A stretch of DNA of 20,631 nt. It comes from DASRJG01 sp032124015. GTDB lineage: Bacteria; Acidobacteriota; Polarisedimenticolia; Polarisedimenticolales; DASRJG01. The DNA lies in the NCBI GenBank assembly GCA_032124015.1, contig JAQBEH010000110.1, positions 1-20,631 of the forward strand. Direction: 5' to 3'. Within the stretch, counting starts at the first letter, position 1. Each line of letters starts with the position of its first letter. The notes under the pieces were generated by a model. The model made no database searches. It saw only the letters and a program-made list of their open reading frames with translations, and was not told where the DNA came from. Below are positions 1 to 6,966 of this stretch, in pieces. The position numbers and the translations under genes were made by a program.

Positions 1-88
1 CCATGGCCCCGGCGACGGCGTATTCGTCGACGACCCCGCCTGCTTTCAGCTCGTTCAATGCGCGAAGAGCCCCTGCGAAGGACGCCAT
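1..88 (-). CDS. Nucleotidyltransferase-like protein, N-terminal 29 residues (runs off window)
   Basis: Reading leftward from an ATG at 88, the frame stays open to the window edge and encodes 29 residues. It starts MASFAGALRALNELKAGG and continues through VVDEYAVAGAM. A short helix followed by an EYA(V/I)GGAM-like stretch is typical of the N-terminus of small nucleotidyltransferase-fold proteins, where the next residues carry the catalytic Asp pair. That part lies outside the window, so the family call rests on the N-terminus only. The gene points away from the repeat at 286-479 and is separated from it by about 200 bp in which I see no gene. It probably represents sequence outside the recombinase-bearing element. 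Confidence 0.45.
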   Translation of the reverse strand, partial: MASFAGALRALNELKAGGVVDEYAVAGAM

Positions 89-306
89 GACCGCATCTTA
101 CCCGATGATGTGGACGGAGGCTGGGGGCCAGCAGGCCCATCCTCCTCACTTCCAATCCCCCGCCGCGACGAACGCCGCCCAATGGAAAGGATGCGCCGAC
201 TCCCGGACTCCCGGCGGGCGCGTAGGACGGAAAGTCCCGCGGCACGCCCCGCCTCGAGGGAGACGAAGTGAGCCCCGAGTCAGCGCCGTCTCCAACATGT
301 CTCCAG

Positions 307-336
307 GACTGTGGTGGACTCCAGGAGACTCGGAAT
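307..336 (+). repeat. Three 10-bp tandem units
   Basis: Three consecutive 10-base units begin with GACT: GACTGTGGTG, GACTCCAGGA and GACTCGGAAT. The matching region at 20349-20398 has five such units. The period is about one helical turn. The array lies about 70 bp before the tmRNA end. Confidence 0.65.
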
Positions 337-406
337 CGGGACTTGGCAACGGCTTGACCGCGAGATTCAACGGAAGTCGCGCGCCGTCTCCGTTTGTCGT
401 CAACAC

Positions 407-438
407 GGACGCGGGTTCGATTCCCGCCGCCTCCACCA
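407..438 (+). repeat. tmRNA (ssrA) 3'-end copy 1, presumed attachment site beside the recombinase
   Basis: The 32 bases start GGACGCGGGTTCGATTCCCG and end CCGCCTCCACCA. They form a T-arm (GCGGG, TTCGATT loop, CCCGC), the 3' strand of a seven-base acceptor stem (CGCCTCC), and an encoded ACCA. The preceding GGAC and the overall form match the 3' end of tmRNA genes. No 5' acceptor strand or mRNA-like part is present, so this is a 3' fragment and not a working gene. It lies seven bases beyond the recombinase stop codon. A tRNA with the same acceptor stem cannot be excluded by sequence alone. Confidence 0.75.
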
Positions 439-445
439 ACCTGCA

Positions 446-2572
446 TCACAATGCCTCCTTTCGTAGGATGCGTGATTTGCTGGGAAAAAGTGACGTCTGA
501 GAATTCTGCGTCTCCGGGGACCCCCTGCCGGCAGGGCACCGTCCCGTCTTCTTGAGGGCGCGGACCAGCTTCCGGACCTCCTCCGAGTCCAGTTCGGCCC
601 GCGGGATGCGCCACGGCGCGAAGTCGGTGACCTGATGGGTGTGCACGACATCCCGTCGGATCAGGGCTAGCAACCCGTTGTAGCCGATGCCGAGGTACTC
701 CCTCGCTTGTTGCCCCGTGAGAACGTCTTCGGGAGCGGCTCGTCTCGCCGTGCGAATACTGTGATTCGCGCGGAAGCTCTTGACCCGATCCATGGTCCAA
801 GGCAGATCGCGCGGCGTGAAGAGTTTCTTCATATTCAGAATGCGTGCGATCTCGCCGTCGCCGAGCGTCTGACTCAGCTTGGTGACGAGCTCGATAAGAG
901 AGCCGTCGGTTGTTGAGCCCACGGGCGTTGCGCGCTTCTTGACGGTCAGCTGAGTGCAGACATCGCCTTCCCAGTGAATCGTGAACTCGAGCCGTTGGTC
1001 GTCGGACTTGTGGATGACGACGATCTCGCGAATGGAAGTACGCAGCAACTGTTTGCGCAGCGTTGCGGGGGTGTCCGGGTGAGACCAAAGGTCCGGGAAG
1101 TCCCGAGCGAGGTTGTGGATCGCTTGCCTTTGCTCTTCTGTGAGTGGTTTATCATCTTCGAATCGATGCTCGAGGTGCACCCGCGCAGCTTGCAGTTCCG
1201 CCAGCTTCTCATTCAAACGCTTCTCGAGGTTATCCACGACGAGTCGGTTCTTGGGATCCGCCAGATCGTACTGCCCGAAAGCACGGTCCGCTGCATACTG
1301 AGCTGACTGGACACGCAGGCGCGCATGCTCGACGGCTTGCTCGTGCTGCTGTTGCTCGCGCGCAAACGCTTCCTCTGCCGCCTCGATAGCCATCGGCTCA
1401 ACCACGCGGCACAACTGCTCGCCGACGTTGTCGTCGACGAGCTTGGAGCCAAACGACAGGCAGCGTTTGACGTTCCTTGGCCCCGGGCCGTCACAGTAGT
1501 ACTGCGCACTGCTCTTCTTGCTGTAGGTCACGCGGAGTTTGCGCCCGCAATGCCCGCATCGCACAAGGCCTGCGAGTAACGCAGGCCCTTCTCGTACCGC
1601 TCCACGATTGTCATTCATGGGCCACCGGGGTCTGGCCTCGGCCAACTTGGCCAGGTTGCTTTCGTGCTGCTCCCACGAGACATAGGGCTCATGATGATCC
1701 TTTATACAGACTCTCCATTCCTCTGGGGAGGGGATCCTCTTGATCCGTTTCAGGAGCTTGCCGTCCACGCAGTCGACGAAGCTCTGCGTGCGTCCGCGTG
1801 TATAGACCCCGGCGAAGATCGGATGGCTGATGAGCTTGTGCAGGACGGAGGGCTTGGGGAGCTCCCAGACGATGGCGCCATTCTTGCCCGGCTTCTTCAT
1901 GGGGAACAGCATGTGCGAGTCGCGATACGACAGGGCCAGCTGCCGAATACTCGTCGAGCGGCCAAACCTCTCGAACATCGAGCGGATGGCCTGCTGAACA
2001 CGCTTGTCGGGGTCCATCACGAGTTGGTCATTTGCGTCGTAGACGTATCCCGGTGGCAATAGAACCTTGAGCTCTCCGCGTGCCGCCTTGGCCTCGATAC
2101 CCGCACGGAGCCGGGTCTTCATGCTGGACAACTCGAGCTCTGCGACCGTGCCTTTGATCTGCAGCACCAGTCGGTCGTTGGGGATGGCGACGTCATAGAC
2201 CTGCTGCGGATCTGCAACCAGGGTGTCGAAGTAGCCACACATCTCGAACAGGTGAGCCCAGTCCCTGGAGTTACGCGAGAGCCGCGAGGCTTCGATGCAG
2301 AGAATGATGCCGACCTTGCGCAAGGTGACCTGAGTGAGCAGCCATTGGAACCCAGGTCTGTTTGCGAATCCACTCGCCGTAATCCCCTGGTCGTCTTCGA
2401 TGAGAGTTGGATTGGGCCATCCCAGGGCGATGGCTTTCTCGCGGAGGCCGCGTTGGAGTCGCGTGCTCTCGGTGTGCTCGCGGACCTGCTGAGGATCCGA
2501 CTGGCGGACATAGACGATGGCGCCGCGCTCGAGATGTCGCGGGGCAATCCGATGCTGGTCAGCGGGATTCAC
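446..2572 (-). CDS. Large serine recombinase with zinc ribbon
   Basis: The protein has 708 residues from a GTG start. The N-terminal resolvase-type catalytic domain spans about residues 17-170, with the nucleophile Ser25 in YVRQS and the arginine-rich EASRLSRN motif at 94-101. A recombinase domain follows at about 185-320. A zinc ribbon uses Cys339, Cys342, Cys360 and Cys371. A charged, Glu/Gln-rich stretch at about 395-475 is probably a coiled coil. Near the C-terminus, LTGQQAREYLGIGYNGLLAL (618-637) looks like an excisionase-type DNA-binding helix-turn-helix. Such enzymes carry out site-specific integration or excision by a Ser-linked double-strand break. The GTG overlaps the stop of the upstream gene (GTGA), so the two are probably translated together. 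The 3' end runs into the repeat at 286-479 and the gene faces the tmRNA end, as an integrase beside its attachment site would. All catalytic residues appear intact. Confidence 0.95.
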   Translation of the reverse strand: MNPADQHRIAPRHLERGAIVYVRQSDPQQVREHTESTRLQRGLREKAIALGWPNPTLIEDDQGITASGFANRPGFQWLLTQVTLRKVGIILCIEASRLSRNSRDWAHLFEMCGYFDTLVADPQQVYDVAIPNDRLVLQIKGTVAELELSSMKTRLRAGIEAKAARGELKVLLPPGYVYDANDQLVMDPDKRVQQAIRSMFERFGRSTSIRQLALSYRDSHMLFPMKKPGKNGAIVWELPKPSVLHKLISHPIFAGVYTRGRTQSFVDCVDGKLLKRIKRIPSPEEWRVCIKDHHEPYVSWEQHESNLAKLAEARPRWPMNDNRGAVREGPALLAGLVRCGHCGRKLRVTYSKKSSAQYYCDGPGPRNVKRCLSFGSKLVDDNVGEQLCRVVEPMAIEAAEEAFAREQQQHEQAVEHARLRVQSAQYAADRAFGQYDLADPKNRLVVDNLEKRLNEKLAELQAARVHLEHRFEDDKPLTEEQRQAIHNLARDFPDLWSHPDTPATLRKQLLRTSIREIVVIHKSDDQRLEFTIHWEGDVCTQLTVKKRATPVGSTTDGSLIELVTKLSQTLGDGEIARILNMKKLFTPRDLPWTMDRVKSFRANHSIRTARRAAPEDVLTGQQAREYLGIGYNGLLALIRRDVVHTHQVTDFAPWRIPRAELDSEEVRKLVRALKKTGRCPAGRGSPETQNSQTSLFPSKSRILRKEAL

Positions 2573-3009
2573 GGTGCACCTCCTGTCCCTGCCGTGCCTT
2601 TGCTCTGAGCACGTGCAACAGCATCCGCGCGATAATCTCGATGCTCTGTTTGCGGACGTCGGGAGGAAGAGGTTGTCTGAGTGGCTGCGGGTCGCGTAAT
2701 AGTAGTAACTGGAGTCGGTCGGTTCTCACGGGCATCCTCCTTTGCTTGGTCGCTTTGGAGAATGCCTTGCGGGCAGCCGATCGGCTCCAGTTTGTCTTCG
2801 AGACGCGCCACCAGCTCGAGCAGCTTGCGAATGTGGAGCCTCGGGCTGTCTTCGAGGCGGAGCTTGGCGGTCGACTCCTCGGTCATCCACACGGGAACGT
2901 TGAAACACTCGCCAGCTGGGGCTTCCAGGGTATAGGTCGGGGGTGGTCCCTTGCGGCGTTCCCGGATCCACAGGAACTGGCCGGCGAGGGGGTGAAAAGG
3001 GTAGAAAAT
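2569..3009 (-). CDS. DUF5372-like recombinase partner, start unresolved
   Basis: The frame ends at a TGA that overlaps the GTG of the recombinase. Conventional starts begin only at GTG 2892 or ATG 2886 (about 107 residues). However, clear protein-like sequence continues upstream in the same frame: RRVQIFYPFHPLAGQF, then IRERRKGPPPTYTLEAPAG. This resembles the DUF5372 family, whose members begin with a V-x-HPFHPL-type motif and often sit just before serine recombinases. No ATG, GTG or TTG lies upstream before the stop at 3145-3147. The coordinate given uses an ATT codon at 3009, and a CTG at 3105 is another option. Either a rare start is used, or the 5' end has been damaged by a frameshift; an overlapping frame from ATG 3083 encodes MALNVFRNAGSVEAYNRLRV. 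The role is unknown; guilt by association suggests a recombination accessory protein. Confidence 0.5.
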   Translation of the reverse strand: MFYPFHPLAGQFLWIRERRKGPPPTYTLEAPAGECFNVPVWMTEESTAKLRLEDSPRLHIRKLLELVARLEDKLEPIGCPQGILQSDQAKEDARENRPTPVTTITRPAATQTTSSSRRPQTEHRDYRADAVARAQSKGTAGTGGAP

Positions 3010-3152
3010 CTGGACGCGTCGATTACCCGTAGTCTGTTGTAGGCCTCCACCGACCCTGCGTTTCGGAAGACATTCAGGGCCATCAGAATCGCTGGCGCTT
3101 CGCAGATCGGCCTGATCTACGGGGTACCGTGCCAGTCCTCGACCCTACGAAC

Positions 3153-3193
3153 GGGCGCCGGGAAGCGTGCCTACGCGCTACCCGGCGCCCTTT
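3153..3193 (+). terminator. Strong hairpin, possible terminator
   Basis: GGGCGCCGGG at 3153-3162 pairs perfectly with CCCGGCGCCC at 3181-3190, and TTTC follows on the plus strand. The loop holds a further small stem (GCGT...ACGC). It lies between the stop of the secreted-protein gene (3237, minus) and the recombinase operon (minus). On the minus strand no T-run follows, so it would be a weak or rho-assisted terminator in that direction. Confidence 0.4.
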
Positions 3194-3236
3194 CGGTCAT
3201 GAGCCGACAGCGGTGCCGGCTATCTCACCATCTCGC

Positions 3237-4376
3237 CTAGGGTGCCTCGATGGGAGTCTCTGGAATGGTGGAGCCAAGGGGCGGATTCGGAGCATCCGCC
3301 AAGCGATCAACCGGGCCCTTCCGCATGAGAGTTGTGGCGGCTGTCGCCTTGTTCAGGATGTGCGCGACGTCCTCACCGGCGATCGGTCCGCCGCTGTCGA
3401 AGCTCTCAATGAAAGTGCCGGTAAGGTGCAGCACGGCGCAGGAGCCGTCCGCGGGCCCACCGAGAGTCGCGACGACCGCTTCGGTGTCAAACTTCAGCAT
3501 CAAGTCCATGATGCCGTCAGGGCCGGCGTCGTTGCAGTCCATCGAGCAGTCGAGCTTGCCGACGTAGGGGGTGAAGGGCGATCCGGTGTCCTCCATCGAC
3601 GACCGCAGCGCTGGAACACCATTCAACCGGATCGAGGCCGGATCGATGTTCATCACATCGAGCGTCCCGGTGCCGAGGATCGCGACCGGCAGCACGCCCT
3701 TGCTCTTGAGGTTCAGCGGATTGGGGCAACTGCCGGGCTTGAAATCGACCGGGACCTGCTCGGGCACGCGGCTGATCGTCATCTGGGCGTACGCGATCTC
3801 CATTGCGTCGGCAAAGCCGTCGAGCATCGTGAAGTAGTAGCTCGACAGTCCGTCGTAGTCGTAGGTCCCGACCGCATCGTAGATGTCGAGAGACGGAAGT
3901 CGGTCTTGCGGGTAGGTCACCTCGAAGGTCTGCTGGAAGAAGGGAGCAAGACGCCCCGGCTCATCGATCCACAAGTAATCGAACGGGAAGTCGACGCTAC
4001 CGGTCGAGACGAAAAACCCGTCGACGCCTGGGTCGTTGTTCCGGATGACGAAATAAGGAGTGTAGCCGGTGGGGTTCGGAACGGCCAAGGGCTCGATCAC
4101 CGGGCCGGTCGCCGCATCGAACGTCAGGGTGTACGAATCCTGGATGACGTCGTATCCCCGCGTGGGGAAAAATGAACTGTCCGTGAAAATAGCGGAGTCG
4201 ACCAGGAATGACACCAACACCGGATTACCCGAGCGTACGATGTCGCGATTGAACGAGGCCGGCGCACGGACCTGATTGAACTCCACGGCGCCGCTGATTT
4301 CGACCCGGACCAACCCCGCCTGCACGGGCAGACTCACGACGAAGGCGAACAGAATCACAGCCATCAACTTCTTCAT
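3237..4376 (-). CDS. Secreted protein with C-terminal VDFKPGSCPNPLN-type domain
   Basis: The product has 379 residues. The start at 4376 is chosen because GAGGAGAGG (4388-4380) stands just before it and a classic signal peptide follows (MKKLMAVILFAFVVSLPVQA, cleavage after about residue 20). Residues 21-205 form a beta-rich region I cannot assign; it has many Asp, Tyr and Phe residues and no catalytic motif that I can see. Residues 209-340 match a domain common in secreted proteins of environmental bacteria: VDFKPGSCPNPLN, then SKGVLPVAILGTGTLDV, an IDPASIRLNGV segment, and an Asp-rich stretch around 277-298 that could bind calcium. The C-terminus is Pro-rich (IPETPIEAP) with no membrane anchor or sorting signal. 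It is probably exported across the inner membrane. Its substrate or partner is unknown, and it stands alone between the recombinase operon and the ligase gene. Confidence 0.85.
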   Translation of the reverse strand: MKKLMAVILFAFVVSLPVQAGLVRVEISGAVEFNQVRAPASFNRDIVRSGNPVLVSFLVDSAIFTDSSFFPTRGYDVIQDSYTLTFDAATGPVIEPLAVPNPTGYTPYFVIRNNDPGVDGFFVSTGSVDFPFDYLWIDEPGRLAPFFQQTFEVTYPQDRLPSLDIYDAVGTYDYDGLSSYYFTMLDGFADAMEIAYAQMTISRVPEQVPVDFKPGSCPNPLNLKSKGVLPVAILGTGTLDVMNIDPASIRLNGVPALRSSMEDTGSPFTPYVGKLDCSMDCNDAGPDGIMDLMLKFDTEAVVATLGGPADGSCAVLHLTGTFIESFDSGGPIAGEDVAHILNKATAATTLMRKGPVDRLADAPNPPLGSTIPETPIEAP

Positions 4377-4392
4377 AATCCTCTCCTCTGCC

Positions 4393-4405
4393 ATAGAATT
4401 TCTAT
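4393..4405. promoter_or_regulatory. 13-bp palindrome upstream of secreted-protein gene
   Basis: ATAGAATTTCTAT is a perfect palindrome around a central T. It lies 17 bases before the ATG at 4376 and immediately before the ribosome-binding site. This position suits an operator or a 5'-UTR element. It is a short AT-rich motif in GC-rich surroundings. Its function is inferred only. Confidence 0.3.
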
Positions 4406-4756
4406 TGTCACGATCACGGACCATTCTCATGCTCGAGGCCCGAGCCTCATCGGGGACGCTGCGCATGCCACCGATGGCTAGTCTCGGCGGGAGCAGGGCG
4501 GAGATCGAACTCGAATTCCGTGGGTGGGCGATCGCTGGATCACCACGGAGACCTCTCCACGCTGGCGACGTCTTCTCTATGGACGCGCGCAAGCAATCGG
4601 AACGTGTTCGACGCGACGACCGAACAGGACCGCCGCGCAGCCCACTTGCTTCTTCACGAGGACACCCGTTCGGCTCCACGCTCCCCGTCCGGCCTCTCAA
4701 TGTCAAGGGAAAAGTCGACCCAATTCAGTATGTAGACGGGTGGTTTTCCCCGCGGC
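4406..4756. other. Intergenic stretch with no recognisable gene
   Basis: About 350 bases lie between the upstream region of the secreted-protein gene and the stop of the ATP-grasp gene. Several frames are open but their translations are Arg/Ser/Pro-rich and look like noise. I see no RNA gene. It should hold the promoter of the secreted-protein gene, but no convincing -35/-10 pair was found. Confidence 0.5.
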
Positions 4757-5770
4757 TCACCGCCGGCGAGCGAGCCCCAGGGAGAGGATCCGGCCGAGGA
4801 GATCCGGGTACGAAAGACCGGCGTGTTGCGCTGCGGAGGCGAACTCCTCGCTCTCCGCGATCTCCGGGTTCGGGTTCGCCTCGAGAAAAAAGAGGGTGCC
4901 ATCCGGGCTCAGGCGGTAGTCGATGCGCGCGTAGCCGTCGAGCTCCAAGATTCGGTAGATCCTCTTCGTGGTGCGGATGATGTGCTCGACCAGCGGGGCG
5001 GGAAGATCCTCGGCCGGCTTCTGGTTGATGCCCCTGCGCTCCTGATAGTCCGGGTTGTGCTTCGCGGCCTGGGTGGCGATGGGCATGCTGCGCGGCGCGA
5101 GGTTCTCGAAGACGAGCTCCCAGATCGGCAGCAGCTGGACGCGGTGGTTCCCGACCACCCCGACGTAAAGCTCCCGGCCCTCGATGAACTCTTCGACGAT
5201 TGCATCGTCTTCGAGCCGCTCGTGGACGAAGCGCACACGCTCCACCAGCTTCTCATGGCTCTCCACGATGGAGGACTGGGAGATCCCGAGAGATCCCTCC
5301 TTGCTCAGGCACTTGACGATCAGGGGATACGTGAGCGTCGCGGAGAGGCGGGGCCTGCGGCCCATGCGCACGATTGCGAACTTCGGCATCCGGATCCGGT
5401 GGTAGTGCACCAGCTTCTTGGCGAGCGCTTTATCGCGCGCGAGGACCAGGCCCCGCGGATTGCAACCGGTATAGCGGGCGTGGAGCAGCTCGAGGTAGCT
5501 CACGACGTGCTGGTCGAACTCCTGCTGATGGTGAAACTCCTCGAGGAGGTTGAAGACGACGTGCGGCTTCCATTCCTCGATCGCCCGGCGAATGGGCGCC
5601 AACTCCTCCTGGACGCCGAGCGGGCGTACCTCGTGACCGGCGCGGCGGAGCGTGGTGACCACGTCGTACTCGGTCTTCCAGGTGTAGGCCTCCTTTTCGG
5701 AGTACCCCTCGCGGCTCTCCGGCGGGACGAGGTCGGGGTGCATCAGGACGAGCACGCGGAGCTTTCTCAT
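4757..5770 (-). CDS. ATP-grasp ligase, D-Ala-D-Ala ligase fold
   Basis: The 337-residue protein has the layout of ATP-grasp carboxylate-amine ligases. These activate a carboxylate as acyl phosphate with ATP and join it to an amine. Visible parts are an N-terminal Rossmann-like domain (RKLRVLVLMHPD), FNLLEEFHH at 73-81, a hinge CNPRGLVLARDKALAKKL (103-120), the nucleotide-binding EEFIEGREL (193-201) and the metal site RIDYRL (282-287) with FLEANPNPEIA (295-305). True Ddl enzymes usually have an ExN-TxPG motif in place of the last, so the substrate is probably not simply D-Ala-D-Ala. The start ATG overlaps the stop of the metallopeptidase gene (ATGA), which implies coupled translation and a shared task. 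The enzyme is cytoplasmic, with no signal peptide. Fold confidence is high; substrate is unknown. Confidence 0.88.
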   Translation of the reverse strand: MRKLRVLVLMHPDLVPPESREGYSEKEAYTWKTEYDVVTTLRRAGHEVRPLGVQEELAPIRRAIEEWKPHVVFNLLEEFHHQQEFDQHVVSYLELLHARYTGCNPRGLVLARDKALAKKLVHYHRIRMPKFAIVRMGRRPRLSATLTYPLIVKCLSKEGSLGISQSSIVESHEKLVERVRFVHERLEDDAIVEEFIEGRELYVGVVGNHRVQLLPIWELVFENLAPRSMPIATQAAKHNPDYQERRGINQKPAEDLPAPLVEHIIRTTKRIYRILELDGYARIDYRLSPDGTLFFLEANPNPEIAESEEFASAAQHAGLSYPDLLGRILSLGLARRR

Positions 5771-6807
5771 AGCGCGATCCAGTTTCGACGGCTGTACAAG
5801 TAGTGGACCGTCTTGACCGCGAGCAGCATCGCGAAGTCGGCCCGCAGCTGGTGCGCGGGTCCCGCGGCGCGAAGCCGGAGCTCGCGACAACGGCCGATCA
5901 TGTCCTCGAGCACCTGGTCCAGGGTGAACTGATACTCGCCCGTCCACCGCGACACCAGCCGGCGGATCTCCGTGCGGTTGCGGCGCAGAAAGGTCGAGGC
6001 CAGCTCGCGGTGGCGGTGGGCGGGGTCGTCGGAGAACAGGCGACGTAGCTCGCGGTCGTAGATGTCGGGTTGCCCGGCCGAGTATTGCTCGCGTTTTTGC
6101 GTGTAGTACTCCCGGAGCGTCGTCCGGATCGTGTGCGACGGATCGACGCGCGCCCGCGTGCGTACGAGCGGTCGGACGTCCTCGAGTTCCTTCATCAGCT
6201 CGTCGACGTACTCGAGCTTCTGGAGTGCCGGCCATCCCTCGTAGCGCTTGCGCCAGGCCGCCCGCGGCTGCATCCAGACCGCGAAGGTTTCTGCGAAGTC
6301 CTCGGCCGGGTGGCTTTGAGCGTAGTAGAGGCGCAGGTGCTGTACGAAGCGACGGCTAGCGGGATTGGGCCGATAGACGTCCGGGTAGCTGCGCGTGGCG
6401 TTCCCGAACAGCTGCTGCCACCGACGCCGGCGATGGAGTCGCCATGCGTGCTGCACCGCATGACCGCACTCGTGGCGGAGGATCCTGCTGCACTCCTCCC
6501 GCGAGCCGCCCTCGACTTCGAGCATCTGGCTGCGCTCGAGACGGGTCAGCCGCGGATGCGCCAGGTAGAACGGCATCGCGAACCCCGGCACGCCATCCGG
6601 AGAGAACCAGTCGTACGAGAGCCACGCGTGAGGGCGCAGGGAGACCGCGCGGCGGTCGAGATCGGCATGAAGCTCGAGAACGCACTCTTCGAGCCACGTG
6701 CCGTCGAGCCGGACCTCGAGATCGCAGATCCGCATGTCGAGGAGCCGCTCGTCGCTATAGCGACTCCAGGTCAGGCGTGCGCGCGGCGTGACGGGGCGCT
6801 TCTTCAC
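5767..6807 (-). CDS. Putative zinc metallopeptidase (HExxH)
   Basis: A 346-residue protein is read from the GTG at 6807, preferred because GGAGGT lies nine bases upstream. An ATG at 6828 would add seven residues and has no visible ribosome-binding site. The zincin signature RHECGHAVQHAW places His112, Glu113 and His116 at the active site. HPAEDFAETFAVWM (166-179) offers a downstream acidic third ligand, probably Glu169 or Glu173. This matches the putative zinc-binding metallopeptidase group (Peptidase_Mx-like). There is no signal peptide, so it appears cytoplasmic, which is unusual for a wall hydrolase. The C-terminal 150 residues are Arg-rich and helical. It is the first gene of a two-gene operon with the ATP-grasp ligase and is transcribed divergently from the DNRLRE operon. 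Protein trimming or peptide maturation is an inference. Confidence 0.85.
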   Translation of the reverse strand: MKKRPVTPRARLTWSRYSDERLLDMRICDLEVRLDGTWLEECVLELHADLDRRAVSLRPHAWLSYDWFSPDGVPGFAMPFYLAHPRLTRLERSQMLEVEGGSREECSRILRHECGHAVQHAWRLHRRRRWQQLFGNATRSYPDVYRPNPASRRFVQHLRLYYAQSHPAEDFAETFAVWMQPRAAWRKRYEGWPALQKLEYVDELMKELEDVRPLVRTRARVDPSHTIRTTLREYYTQKREQYSAGQPDIYDRELRRLFSDDPAHRHRELASTFLRRNRTEIRRLVSRWTGEYQFTLDQVLEDMIGRCRELRLRAAGPAHQLRADFAMLLAVKTVHYLYSRRNWIAL

Positions 6808-6816
6808 GGTCCTGGT

Positions 6817-6822
6817 ACCTCC
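6817..6822 (-). promoter_or_regulatory. Ribosome-binding site deciding the metallopeptidase start
   Basis: On the minus strand the sequence is GGAGGT, nine bases before the GTG at 6807. It lies inside the longer reading frame that would start at ATG 6828, and it favours the shorter product. Confidence 0.6.
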
Positions 6823-6907
6823 AGCCATGGGCTGCGCACGTGGCGCCCATTGAAGTCTACATCCAGGCTTTGGTCGATGCCGCCCGCGGACAACGCGGAC
6901 GGACAAT

Positions 6908-6934
6908 CCGCGAACCACTATGAGGTTTTCGCGG
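6908..6934. promoter_or_regulatory. Inverted repeat in the divergent promoter region
   Basis: CCGCGAA (6908-6914) and TTCGCGG (6928-6934) are perfect inverted arms with 13 bases between them. The site lies in the 159-bp gap between the metallopeptidase start (minus) and the DNRLRE gene start (plus), 32 bases before the latter. Position and symmetry suit a dimeric repressor or activator site serving one or both operons. No clear sigma-70 promoter was found beside it. Confidence 0.4.
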
Positions 6935-6966
6935 TACGTTCAATCTCGACGCGACTCGGGGGATCA

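Larger units (their letters stand above)
286..479 (+). repeat. Outer long direct repeat, left copy
   Basis: This stretch matches 20328-20543 in blocks and in the same order. The blocks are CCGTCTCCAA, a run of 10-bp GACT units, CAACGGAAGTCGCGCGCC, the tmRNA 3' end, and a right flank beginning AACCTGCATCACAATGCC and ending GATGCGTGATTTG. The blocks are separated by short diverged stretches. It contains the ssrA end at 407-438 and the last codons and stop of the recombinase gene. It is most simply read as an attachment-site region or an insertion-boundary repeat. Confidence 0.8.

Noticed and set aside
146..439. Minus-strand frame beginning MVEAAGIEPASVLTT
   Set aside because: This is the well-known false protein produced by translating the reverse complement of a tRNA/tmRNA 3' end. 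It only marks the ssrA copy.
3129..4175. Long plus-strand frame opposite the secreted-protein gene
   Set aside because: It is a shadow of the minus-strand gene, which has a signal peptide, a ribosome-binding site and family motifs.
4823..5803. Plus-strand frame of 326 residues opposite the ATP-grasp gene
   Set aside because: High-GC coding DNA commonly leaves the opposite strand open. The ATP-grasp motifs on the minus strand are decisive.
6070..6966. N-terminal extension of the DNRLRE protein frame
   Set aside because: It is antisense to the metallopeptidase gene and lacks protein-like composition. The signal peptide begins at 6967.
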